From Alcanivorax sp. S6407 (GTDB lineage: Bacteria > Pseudomonadota > Gammaproteobacteria > Pseudomonadales > Alcanivoracaceae): a stretch of DNA of 64,000 nt. Below, piece after piece: positions 30,110-37,260 of the stretch. The notes under the pieces were generated by a model, which saw only the letters and a list, made by a program, of their open reading frames with translations, did no database searches and was not told the origin of the DNA. How positions within the stretch are numbered: the first letter of the stretch is position 1; each line of letters starts with the position of its first letter. Position numbers and translations under genes: made by a program. Location: NCBI RefSeq assembly GCF_023016115.1, contig NZ_JALKBH010000007.1, forward strand, positions 1 through 64,000, read 5' to 3'.

Positions 30110-31141
30110 TTAATCTCGAATTAAATGTGAGAATTCTTCGAGAGTTGGCATAGCTGAATTGTCCGGTATTCCTGCTTTGTTAATCGACTTGCTCCACGAT
30201 AATGCGGTTATTACAGATTCTTGCCATACCTCAGGAAATGGAGCTTTAGTCTCTGTAACTGGATCAACCCTTAAGATGTCTATCCTTCTTTCTGGTAAAG
30301 AGTGATCTCCAGGGGATAGTCTGAATGAAACCCTGTTATCAGAAGGAATCTTTCTTGCCGCTAAGGGAGGTAAGTGATGGCTAAACCACGTGGCAAACTG
30401 GCGTACAGGCCAAAGCCCCTCCAACAGCAGCGTTTCCGTTTCTACTTGTTGGGTCTCATCACTGAGAACGACAAGGAATTGAGCTCTATTGCCCCTGTGT
30501 TCCCCCAGGAAGATATATTCCGGGTAGTATTTATTGAGAGTCCGGCTTAGGTTTTGGTTTATGTAAATTGATATCCATTTTTGCAGAGGCTGCCAGGTAA
30601 GACCGACATCTGTCTGAAGTCGCAGTTCTCGAAAAGTGAAAGTCAGTATTCTGCCGTCATTTTCCTCTGGGTCTGGTTCTTCTTCTCTTAAGGGGATTCT
30701 CAGCGTGCAGTTCACACCCTCAATGGAGTATGTCGGTAGCGACTTAGTCGGGAAATCCGAGTATTCGCCGGGGATTCTTCCCCCGATACGAAATGGGCGC
30801 TCTTGATTAATCTGCTGATCAAGAAATGCCAGTAGTTCAGTCTCACTATTGAATAGCTGACTCCGTGCTTGTTGCGAAGGGCTTCCGGATTCAATGAGTT
30901 CGCAATAAAACGGAGAAGGGAGAAAGTCGGACTCGTCGTTACCAGTGAGATAATTGAAGGATACGCCGAAAGCCTTGGCTAGTTTCTCTGCTGTTTGCTT
31001 GCTGGTGCTGCCCGTATTTTCTATACACGAGATAGCTCTACGAGAGACTCCAATTTCCAGGGCCAGTGATAGCTGAGTATGTTTCTGATTAACTCTGAGC
31101 TTCTTGATGATGGTTTTGTCTACATCGATGTTCTTCGCCAC
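30110..31141 (-). CDS. XRE-family regulator with large C-terminal domain
   Basis: A 343-residue protein. The N-terminal Cro/C1-type helix-turn-helix (KLRVNQKHTQLSLALEIGVS-RRAISCIENTG) occupies about residues 12-65. The large C-terminal domain is not one I recognise; it contains LTFTFRELRLQTDVGLTW and a Trp-rich WPVRQFATWFSHHLPP. The GTG at 31141 is preferred because AGAGGAAA lies 8 bases before it; an ATG 51 bases upstream lacks such a site. It precedes the beta-CASP gene and probably regulates it. Confidence 0.75.
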   Translation of the reverse strand: MAKNIDVDKTIIKKLRVNQKHTQLSLALEIGVSRRAISCIENTGSTSKQTAEKLAKAFGVSFNYLTGNDESDFLPSPFYCELIESGSPSQQARSQLFNSETELLAFLDQQINQERPFRIGGRIPGEYSDFPTKSLPTYSIEGVNCTLRIPLREEEPDPEENDGRILTFTFRELRLQTDVGLTWQPLQKWISIYINQNLSRTLNKYYPEYIFLGEHRGNRAQFLVVLSDETQQVETETLLLEGLWPVRQFATWFSHHLPPLAARKIPSDNRVSFRLSPGDHSLPERRIDILRVDPVTETKAPFPEVWQESVITALSWSKSINKAGIPDNSAMPTLEEFSHLIRD

Positions 31142-31185
31142 GCCGATTTCCTCTTGGGTAGTGATTGCAAGCAGCCTATACCCAA

Positions 31186-31239
31186 ATAACATCGCATTTA
31201 AGGCATTTCGTGTGATGCTATGCCCTTAAAACATCACAT
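31186..31239 (-). promoter_or_regulatory. candidate operator upstream of the XRE gene
   Basis: TGTGATG (31211-31217) and CATCACA (31232-31238) form an inverted repeat with a 14-base spacer. A third related half-site, ACATCGCAT, is at about 31189. The cluster lies 45-100 bases upstream of the XRE start, where an autoregulatory operator would be expected. The call is inferred from position and symmetry only. Confidence 0.4.
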
Positions 31240-31373
31240 CTTCCCTCGAGGATGGGCAGGATTAAGTCTGTGGCGTCTGTGTTTGCTGGTCTGGAGCTGC
31301 GTGCGGGCCACTCATTAGGAAGCCCAATCCACCTATGTGGATCAGGCCGTTCGATGCTTCAGAGAGTTGTGGA

Positions 31374-32258
31374 TTAACCCGCAGACTGTTTTCCTGCCAG
31401 CTTATTGCTGAGTGCGGAAGTGGGTTGGTTGCGGGAGTCTCTGGTTTGAGCTGAGCCCTCGCCTGAAAACTCCTCCACCACCTGCAGACCCTCATCTTCC
31501 GCATACTCGAACTGCGCATTCATCAGGCCCGCCTGAGCGACCTTATCCAGCTCTGCCTGGCTGATTCCCAGAGTCTCACGCCCCTTCGCTTCTTCCTTGG
31601 CATGGGTGACAGCCTCCTTCATGTCTTGATCCGCTCTCAGGGTCAAATCCACGTAGTAGATTGGTGCCCGGTGGCTCTGGGTGGTGCTCTTGCCCCGTAA
31701 CTTGAGTTCCAGGGGCAGGGTCGCTAGGTTGCCGCCACTGATGGCATGGAAGTAACGCAGGCGAGCGGCGAGGGTGCGGATGCTGTTGTAGCCAGTAGTT
31801 CGGAACACAAAGCAGCCCAGCTCATCATCGTCACCGATCTGGACGTACAGCCGACCATAGGGCTTACACAGCCCATGGCTGCCGTAGTCGCACAGATCCG
31901 GTGAGGGGCAGGGCAGTGATTCCAGTCCATTCTCTGTATGCCGTCGGCATGTCTCCCCATTGCCCGCACACAGGGGCCTGCCGCTCTTGCGTTCGAAGAA
32001 GGTGTATTCGGCCCGTAGGTTCAGATCCGGGTCATTGAAGGGCAGGGTAATGGGAATGCTGCGCAGCTTGCTGCCCTGGGTTTCCTTACGCAAGCCTTCA
32101 TCAAGCGGGTGAGGCAGCCAGCCCTCCTTGGTCTGGATCTGGGTGGTGATGGTGAATTGGTCGTCTTTCTCCGGCAGACGCTTGCCGTTCTTCTCCACTA
32201 CACGGCCAATACTGATGCGGCCGATCACGGGTGGGGTAATCGCGAGTCCTTTAATCAT
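31374..32258 (-). CDS. phage/plasmid protein, possible recombination directionality factor-like
   Basis: A 294-residue protein of a type often annotated as hydrolase or metal-binding protein on plasmids and islands. It resembles Gp3-like recombination directionality factors in its opening (MIKGLAITPPVIGRISIGRV) and layout; I give that identity low weight. A Cys-rich centre (LCAGNGETCRRH..LPCPSPDLC..GLCKPYGR, about residues 95-135) suggests a zinc site. A helical tail (KEEAKGRETLGISQAELDKV) follows. The start has CAGGAGAAT upstream. It belongs to the minus-strand recombination block with YqaJ and RadC. Confidence 0.6.
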   Translation of the reverse strand: MIKGLAITPPVIGRISIGRVVEKNGKRLPEKDDQFTITTQIQTKEGWLPHPLDEGLRKETQGSKLRSIPITLPFNDPDLNLRAEYTFFERKSGRPLCAGNGETCRRHTENGLESLPCPSPDLCDYGSHGLCKPYGRLYVQIGDDDELGCFVFRTTGYNSIRTLAARLRYFHAISGGNLATLPLELKLRGKSTTQSHRAPIYYVDLTLRADQDMKEAVTHAKEEAKGRETLGISQAELDKVAQAGLMNAQFEYAEDEGLQVVEEFSGEGSAQTRDSRNQPTSALSNKLAGKQSAG

Positions 32259-32288
32259 GGGATTCTCCTGAGTGCAGACATAGACACG

Positions 32289-32309
32289 CAGCCGGGCCAA
32301 GCCCGGCTG
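32289..32309 (-). terminator. hairpin between the YqaJ gene and the next gene
   Basis: A perfect 9-bp stem CAGCCGGGC / GCCCGGCTG with a 3-base loop, just after the YqaJ stop and 31 bases before the next start. The T-run is poor, so it may be a partial terminator or processing hairpin. Confidence 0.5.
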
Positions 32310-32329
32310 TTATGCCGCTTTGAGTTGGG

Positions 32330-33337
32330 TTAGGGGTTGGGGCGCACCAGGAACCGGCGACTGCCCGCCCTGTGCTTGGGGTAGTGCTTGAGCAGATCAG
32401 GCTGATCTTGCAGCAGAGCTTTGCTGTCCAGGCTGGTGGAGTCCTTGCTGCGCTTCCAGGTCACGGAGCCCTCGGTGAAGGTGGCCTTGCTGGCCAGCCC
32501 CATGGTCTGCTGGATGCGTTGCTTGAGGGTGGACTCTCGCTCGTTCAACCGGCCCAGGGTGTCCCGCAGATCCAGCAGCTCATTGAAGTCGCCTTCCATG
32601 GCCGGGTTATCCGTGAGATCCACGGTTTCCCCTTTATCCTGGGGGTAGAGGGCTTGCAGGGCGTTCCCGGCAGAGTCGGAGCCATCCGGGTCCGGTGGGG
32701 TGTCCGCTTCCACCAACTGCCAGAATTCCCGCTCCAGCTCGTACAGGTGAGCAATCAGTGCCTCATCCCGCGCGATCCGATGGATCTGCAACTCTTGCCC
32801 GCAGATCAGCACGGCCACATCGGCAGCCTGCTTGCCGGTAACCGCCAGCTGATGCTGCACCTGACACTGGATGTACTCGGGAACCCCGTCCGTCCACAGC
32901 TTGGCCCCGTACTGTCCTGTGGTCTTACATTCGAGTATCTGAACATCGTCATTACCGACGACGGCGTAATCCAGGTTCGCGAGCATCCAGGGCTTGTCGT
33001 CATCCGGGTGCTGCAGCACGGCATTCACGCGCCGTACCTTGTTGCCGGTGATCTTGGCGTAAGCCTCGGCTACCTTCGGCTCCAGCAGCGTGCCCCAGTA
33101 CAGGGGGGACTGAATGTCATCGGGATCAGGGGCGGGTAACAGACCATCCCGCCCGGTCTTGATCATCCACAGTTCCAGTGGGGACTGGTACGGGCTGATA
33201 CCTACCGCTGCAGCGGCATCACTGGCACCGATGCCTTGCTTGCGGATCTTCAGCCAGTCTTCGCGGTTCATGCGTTTGGTCGACACCAGGCGCAGGGCAG
33301 GGCGCTGGCCGGGTGCGGTGCTTTTCGGTTGTGCCAT
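32330..33337 (-). CDS. YqaJ-type viral recombinase (lambda-exonuclease fold)
   Basis: A 335-residue protein of the YqaJ/lambda exonuclease family. It has RKQGIGASDAAAAVGISPYQSPLELWMIK near residue 35, a GTLLEPKVAEAYAKITG helix, DYAVVGNDDVQILECKTT (D and E-x-K of the PD-(D/E)XK active site, about 130) and QCQVQHQLAV. It resects DNA ends for single-strand annealing recombination. The start MAQPKSTAPG is used; the upstream frame runs into a hairpin. No annealing-protein (Bet/RecT) gene is recognisable beside it. Confidence 0.88.
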   Translation of the reverse strand: MAQPKSTAPGQRPALRLVSTKRMNREDWLKIRKQGIGASDAAAAVGISPYQSPLELWMIKTGRDGLLPAPDPDDIQSPLYWGTLLEPKVAEAYAKITGNKVRRVNAVLQHPDDDKPWMLANLDYAVVGNDDVQILECKTTGQYGAKLWTDGVPEYIQCQVQHQLAVTGKQAADVAVLICGQELQIHRIARDEALIAHLYELEREFWQLVEADTPPDPDGSDSAGNALQALYPQDKGETVDLTDNPAMEGDFNELLDLRDTLGRLNERESTLKQRIQQTMGLASKATFTEGSVTWKRSKDSTSLDSKALLQDQPDLLKHYPKHRAGSRRFLVRPNP

Positions 33338-33355
33338 GAGAATGCTCCAGACAAA

Positions 33356-33388
33356 GAAAAGCCCCGGCACAGAGGCCGGGGCTAGGGG
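33356..33388 (-). terminator. GC-rich terminator upstream of the YqaJ gene
   Basis: The 9-bp stem AGCCCCGGC / GCCGGGGCT has a 6-base loop. On the minus strand it is followed by TTTTCTTTG, so it can end transcription of the gene at 33429-33851. Confidence 0.75.
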
Positions 33389-33428
33389 TAAGGAATGAAA
33401 GGTGAATGTGAGTGGTGCCTAAATGACA

Positions 33429-33851
33429 TCATGCGGCTCGACCTGAAGAGGAAGGGCCTTCCTCGCCAATCTCGAAGAAGTCATTCACCAGCGCCTCGAT
33501 GTAACGCTCCGCCTCTTTATTGCTGGGCAGGTGGCCGTGAGTCAGTAATTGTTCACCGAGCCACTCGCCCAACTCGCTGACCACTTCGTACTCGAAGATG
33601 CCAGGGCGACCACGGGGTTCGAACCAGATGTGAGAGACGGTCTGCCAGAGTGGGTCCAGGTACTCACAGGTGGCGATGATCAGCTCGATACAGCCACTGT
33701 CCCAGGTCTCCAGGATGCGGCGAGCCCGACCCGGACCGGGATGGCACATCAGGCCTTCATGCAGGAACGCGCCCCACACCGCTGACAATTCAGCAGGCAT
33801 AGGGCGACAGTCCCATACCGCCAACAGGCGGTAGAGCCATTTCAGATTCAT
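33429..33851 (-). CDS. unrecognised 140-residue island protein
   Basis: A 140-residue protein I cannot assign. GGAGAACCCC precedes its ATG. The middle has a Trp/Cys-rich stretch (ETWDSGCIELIIATCEYLDPLWQ). The C-terminal third is helical and acidic (EAERYIEALVNDFFEIGEEG). It has no signal or membrane segment. It sits between DUF932 and YqaJ in the recombination block, so an accessory DNA role is possible but unproven. Confidence 0.6.
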   Translation of the reverse strand: MNLKWLYRLLAVWDCRPMPAELSAVWGAFLHEGLMCHPGPGRARRILETWDSGCIELIIATCEYLDPLWQTVSHIWFEPRGRPGIFEYEVVSELGEWLGEQLLTHGHLPSNKEAERYIEALVNDFFEIGEEGPSSSGRAA

Positions 33852-33915
33852 GGGGTTCTCCAGTTGTCTTTTAAAAGGAAGAAGAGAGAGGGGAGAGGTA
33901 AGCGGTCAGGCTGGA

Positions 33916-34884
33916 TCAGGCGACTAGCAGGGAGGTTTGCTCCAGAGCACGCTGCTTGATCTGGGCGCCCTTACCGAACCAGGCTGAGTCCAGCCGGTTG
34001 TCCGTGCTGCGAGCGCGGCGTTCATGGTCCACGAACTCGGTGACCGCATTGAGTAGGCCGTAGGCCGTATTCTTGGCGGACGCCAGCTCCGACCCGCGAC
34101 CGGCACCGTCGTACAAGGCCATGGCTTTCTTCATGGCCTGTTCGTTGGCCTTCACCGGCATGCCGGGTGGCTGATAGCTGGTATCCGTGAAGATGGTCTG
34201 CATGACCTTCTCGGCGGTCTTGCGGGTGATGCGCCGTTCGCTCAAGGCTTTCAGGCGATACATGAAGTCATCCCAGGCAGAGACCGAAATCCCTAGCTGC
34301 TGCTTCACCGCTTGCGGATCGAAGGTGGTGCTATGACGTACCTTCACCGCATGGGTGTTGCCATTCAGCGCGACGGCGAGGGTGTTATTGCACACCACCC
34401 GGATACTGGTGAACTGCGCCGTAGTGGCCAAGGTGCCGTCACAGGCCGTGGCCAGTAGCACGTAGCCGTTGGTCTGGTCATTGCCTGCCAAGGAGCCGGT
34501 CTGCCCGGTACGTGCCAGCGCCCACAGCTTGCGGCCACCTTTCAGGACGCCAGCGGTCTCCAGCTCAAAGCCGGACTGCTCGGTGAGATCCCGGTAGAAC
34601 TCCAGCACCTCTCGGGGCTGAACCACCTTGAAGCGGTTGCTCACTACCGACAGGGGCTCCTGATTGTCAGAGCGGAACAGTACCTTCTGATCCGGGAAAG
34701 ATGATATCTGCCCGAGAGCGCCAGCCTCGCTACTGATAAAGCGAACCGGGGTCTCACGGATCTCCCAATCCATGCCGGCTTCGCGCATCCAGACTTCCAG
34801 TGGTTGTTGGGTGGCCAGCTGGTTACCCAGCCCGTGCCAGGGTGTACGGCCCACATAGGCCATGTTTTCGACAAGATGTGCCAT
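33916..34884 (-). CDS. DUF932 protein
   Basis: A 322-residue DUF932 protein, a family common on plasmids and integrative elements. The hallmark opening AYVGRTPWHGLGN is present. So are KVLFRSDNQEPLSVVSNRFKVVQPREVLEFY (about residues 55-90) and VRVVCNNTLAVAL (about 150). The exact function is unknown. The start MAHLVENMAYVG has AGGAGATTG upstream; a longer frame overlaps the RadC-like gene and is not used. It lies 43 bases after that gene. Confidence 0.85.
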   Translation of the reverse strand: MAHLVENMAYVGRTPWHGLGNQLATQQPLEVWMREAGMDWEIRETPVRFISSEAGALGQISSFPDQKVLFRSDNQEPLSVVSNRFKVVQPREVLEFYRDLTEQSGFELETAGVLKGGRKLWALARTGQTGSLAGNDQTNGYVLLATACDGTLATTAQFTSIRVVCNNTLAVALNGNTHAVKVRHSTTFDPQAVKQQLGISVSAWDDFMYRLKALSERRITRKTAEKVMQTIFTDTSYQPPGMPVKANEQAMKKAMALYDGAGRGSELASAKNTAYGLLNAVTEFVDHERRARSTDNRLDSAWFGKGAQIKQRALEQTSLLVA

Positions 34885-34927
34885 GGTCAATCTCCTGTAA
34901 TAAGACGGTATGCCCAATAGGGCAGGG

Positions 34928-35422
34928 TTAGAGCCAGCCGCGCTCGGCCAGGCTGACGTAGCCAGAACGGGACACCACAAAGTGGTCCAGCACCCGCACA
35001 TCGATCAGTGCGAGGGCATCGGTGAGGCGTTTGGTGATCTGCCGGTCCGCATTAGAGGGCTCGCTACAACCCGAGGGATGGTTGTGGGCGAAGATGATGG
35101 CTGCGGCATTGCAATCCAGCGCACGCTGCACCACCACACGGGGGTAAACCGCAGAGCTATCAATGGTGCCGTTGAACAAGGTCTCGAAACGGAGCACCTT
35201 ATGTTTGTTGTTAAGGAAGATGGCGGAGAAGACCTCGTTCTTCTCCTGGGCCAGAGCCAGCTGCAGGAACTGGGCGACATCAGTAGGCGCGGTCAGCGCT
35301 TCCAGGTCGGTGAGCTCATCCAGCAGGATGGTGGCAGCAGTGCTGACAATCTCCTCCGGCTTCACGTAGCCCTGTACGTGGTACAAGCCCTGCTCGTTCT
35401 TTACGAAAGTGGGAATATCCAT
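34928..35422 (-). CDS. RadC-like JAB/MPN (JAMM) domain protein
   Basis: A 164-residue protein with the JAMM metalloprotease-type motif HNHPSG (His113, His115) followed by Asp126. This is the RadC fold without the N-terminal helix-hairpin-helix domain of chromosomal RadC. Such short forms are carried by plasmids, phages and islands. Their activity is unsettled: proteins with this motif elsewhere remove ubiquitin-like tags or bind DNA. GGAGG precedes the ATG by 6 bases. Confidence 0.87.
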   Translation of the reverse strand: MDIPTFVKNEQGLYHVQGYVKPEEIVSTAATILLDELTDLEALTAPTDVAQFLQLALAQEKNEVFSAIFLNNKHKVLRFETLFNGTIDSSAVYPRVVVQRALDCNAAAIIFAHNHPSGCSEPSNADRQITKRLTDALALIDVRVLDHFVVSRSGYVSLAERGWL

Positions 35423-35439
35423 TCAGGCCTCCAAAGCGG

Positions 35440-35472
35440 CATAAAGAAGCCCGCACAAGGCGGGCTTCAAAA
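35440..35472 (-). terminator. terminator upstream of the RadC-like gene
   Basis: The perfect 9-bp stem GAAGCCCGC / GCGGGCTTC has a 5-base loop. The minus strand continues TTTAT and the plus strand reads into an A-run, giving a U-tract on one side. It separates the glycine-zipper gene from RadC. Confidence 0.7.
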
Positions 35473-35500
35473 ATGAGTAGATAAGGGATAAGAGAAGGGG

Positions 35501-35833
35501 TTACTCGGAATCCAGGCGAAAGCTGTGCTTGCAATCCAGGCATTCCAGGTTGTCGAGATAGGTATCGTCGAGCCGGGAGCCCAATGCAGCTCCTGCTTCA
35601 CCGCCGGCGACTCCACCGGCCAGGCCACCAAGCACAGCACCGGCGATGCCGCCAATCGCAGATCCAGCAGGCCCAAACGCCATGCCGACGGTAGCCCCTA
35701 CGCGAGCTCCGCTAGTCGCCATGGCAACGCCGCTGGCGGCACCAGCAACCGTGCCGACAGAGCCGCCTACTTTGCGACCAATCTGCAAGGCGACGACTCG
35801 GATGGAGCGACAGGACGGACATTGAATGATCAT
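35501..35833 (-). CDS. glycine-zipper protein between two CxxC knuckles
   Basis: A 110-residue protein. It starts MIIQCPSCRS (Cys5, Cys8) and ends LECLDCKHSFRLDSE (Cys98, Cys101). Between the knuckles, residues 18-88 are a Gly/Ala-rich glycine-zipper with repeated GxxxG steps (GGSVGTVAGAASGVAMATSG, then AVLGGLAGGVAGGEAGAALG), able to form a membrane hairpin. The four Cys could close one zinc ribbon with the hydrophobic hairpin as an insert. The function is unknown. It is the first gene of the minus-strand block and has a structured leader. Confidence 0.65.
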   Translation of the reverse strand: MIIQCPSCRSIRVVALQIGRKVGGSVGTVAGAASGVAMATSGARVGATVGMAFGPAGSAIGGIAGAVLGGLAGGVAGGEAGAALGSRLDDTYLDNLECLDCKHSFRLDSE

Positions 35834-35893
35834 GAAACCTCCATGAGATAGGGTTCAGGAAGGCCATTCCTTCCTGGCTTCATGGAGGTGATA
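35834..35893 (-). promoter_or_regulatory. structured leader hiding the ribosome-binding site
   Basis: ACCTCCATGA (35837-35846) and TCATGGAGGT (35880-35889) are perfect 10-base arms. A second perfect stem, CAGGAAGG / CCTTCCTG (35856-35863 and 35869-35876), lies inside. On the minus strand the arm nearest the gene contains TGGAGGT, the Shine-Dalgarno of the gene at 35833, so folding would block translation. Cruciform formation or protein binding is an alternative. Confidence 0.6.
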
Positions 35894-35998
35894 TGTGTTT
35901 GAAAATATTTTGAATGTCCTATGGCTGCGGAGAAAAATTATTTCATTAAAAATCAAGCAGTTATTGGTTTTCTTGTGGGGCGGTTGTTTTTTGATCAG

Positions 35999-36028
35999 TT
36001 GGTAATTGATGCTGCAGGAACCTAGAAT
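35999..36028 (+). promoter_or_regulatory. candidate sigma-70 promoter of the DISARM operon
   Basis: TTGGTA and TAGAAT are spaced by 18 bases, about 155 bases upstream of the first gene. The flanking region 35894-36182 is AT-rich and otherwise holds nothing I recognise. Confidence 0.4.
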
Positions 36029-36182
36029 TCTAAGCAGCGTATTCAGCCCCCTCTAGATGTGCTAGCGGGTATGCAGATGAGGGGGGATGTGCTTCCGTTA
36101 TATTCATTTCAGGCCTTCTCTCATTGCCTATCCGAATATAACTTCAATGACTAGTGGTTTTACTTTTGGGATGTGGCTTGGT

Positions 36183-37226
36183 ATGGCGAACTTGGCTTGT
36201 ATTGACCTGTTTTGTGGTGCAGGAGGGTTGACGCATGGATTCGTTCAAGAAGGGCTTCACGTTACAGCTGGAATAGATCTGGATCCGGCATGTCAGTACC
36301 CCTATGAGGCTAATAACCAAGCAAAGTTTTTAGAGCGAGACGTTAGCAAGTTAGCGTCCTCCGAACTAATGGACCTTTTTGGTGGTGCGAAACTAAAGAT
36401 CCTCGCTGGCTGCGCACCATGCCAGCCGTTTTCGACCTATGCACAGCGCTATGAGTCGGATGGAAAAAATGGCCGCTGGGGATTGTTGTACCACTTTGCG
36501 CGACTGGTGAAAGAGACCCATCCTGATGTTATTACCATGGAAAATGTTCCCACCGTTGTGAAACATCAAGTTTTCCATGATTTCGTAGATGAGTTGAAGC
36601 GTTCCAATTACAACGTTTGGTATGACGTTGTAGATAGCACTCATTATGGCGTTCCTCAAACACGGAGGAGGATGGTCTTGCTAGCTTCAAAGCATGGCTC
36701 CATCAAGATGATTGACGCAACCCACAAAAAACCAAAAACCGTAAGCCAAGCAATTAAGAAGTTGAGGCCCCTTTCAGCGGGGGAGGCGGCTCCTAGAGAT
36801 AAGCTGCATGTTGCAGCTACGCTGTCCGAGAAGAATTTGCTCCGGATCAAGGCTTCGAAACCGGGAGGAACTTGGAGAGATTGGCCTAGCGAACTGGTTG
36901 CCGAATGCCATAAATCAGAAAGTGGCCGAACCTATCCTGGCGTCTATGGACGAATGGAGTGGGATAAGCCTGCTCCTACGATGACCACGCAGTGCTATGG
37001 CTTTGGAAATGGAAGGTTTGGACACCCTGAACAAGATCGAGCAATAACATTACGTGAAGCTGCCATCATACAAAGCTTTCCTCGTAACTATGAGTTCATC
37101 CCTAAGGGGGAGAAGGTGAGTTTCAAGGTCTTGGGAAGACTGATTGGGAATGCTGTGCCTGTTGACTTGGGGCGAGCTATTGCACGAAGCATCAAAGGTC
37201 ATTTGGTGGAAGTCGGCTTGGCCTAA
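36183..37226 (+). CDS. C5-cytosine DNA methyltransferase at the head of DISARM
   Basis: A 347-residue Dcm-type methyltransferase. Motif I is ACIDLFCGAGGLTHGF, motif IV is CAPCQPFSTY with the catalytic Cys near residue 80, motif VI is ENVP, and motif VIII is GVPQTRRRMVLLA. Motifs IX and X are LREAAIIQSFP and RLIGNAVPVDLGRAIA. The target region between is short. Class 2 DISARM uses a C5 enzyme (DrmMII), while this locus is otherwise class 1. Several in-frame ATGs lie upstream; I use the one giving MANLACIDLF. It lies 34 bases before drmD, so it is probably in the operon and marks host DNA as self. Confidence 0.88.
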   Translation: MANLACIDLFCGAGGLTHGFVQEGLHVTAGIDLDPACQYPYEANNQAKFLERDVSKLASSELMDLFGGAKLKILAGCAPCQPFSTYAQRYESDGKNGRWGLLYHFARLVKETHPDVITMENVPTVVKHQVFHDFVDELKRSNYNVWYDVVDSTHYGVPQTRRRMVLLASKHGSIKMIDATHKKPKTVSQAIKKLRPLSAGEAAPRDKLHVAATLSEKNLLRIKASKPGGTWRDWPSELVAECHKSESGRTYPGVYGRMEWDKPAPTMTTQCYGFGNGRFGHPEQDRAITLREAAIIQSFPRNYEFIPKGEKVSFKVLGRLIGNAVPVDLGRAIARSIKGHLVEVGLA

Positions 37227-37260
37227 TAACTAGCCAATAAAGAGAAAAGAAAGGATATCG

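Noticed and set aside
36087-36182. N-terminal extension of the C5 methyltransferase from an upstream ATG
   Set aside because: The extension has no family resemblance and its start is too close to the purine run; the conserved domain begins at MANLACIDLF.
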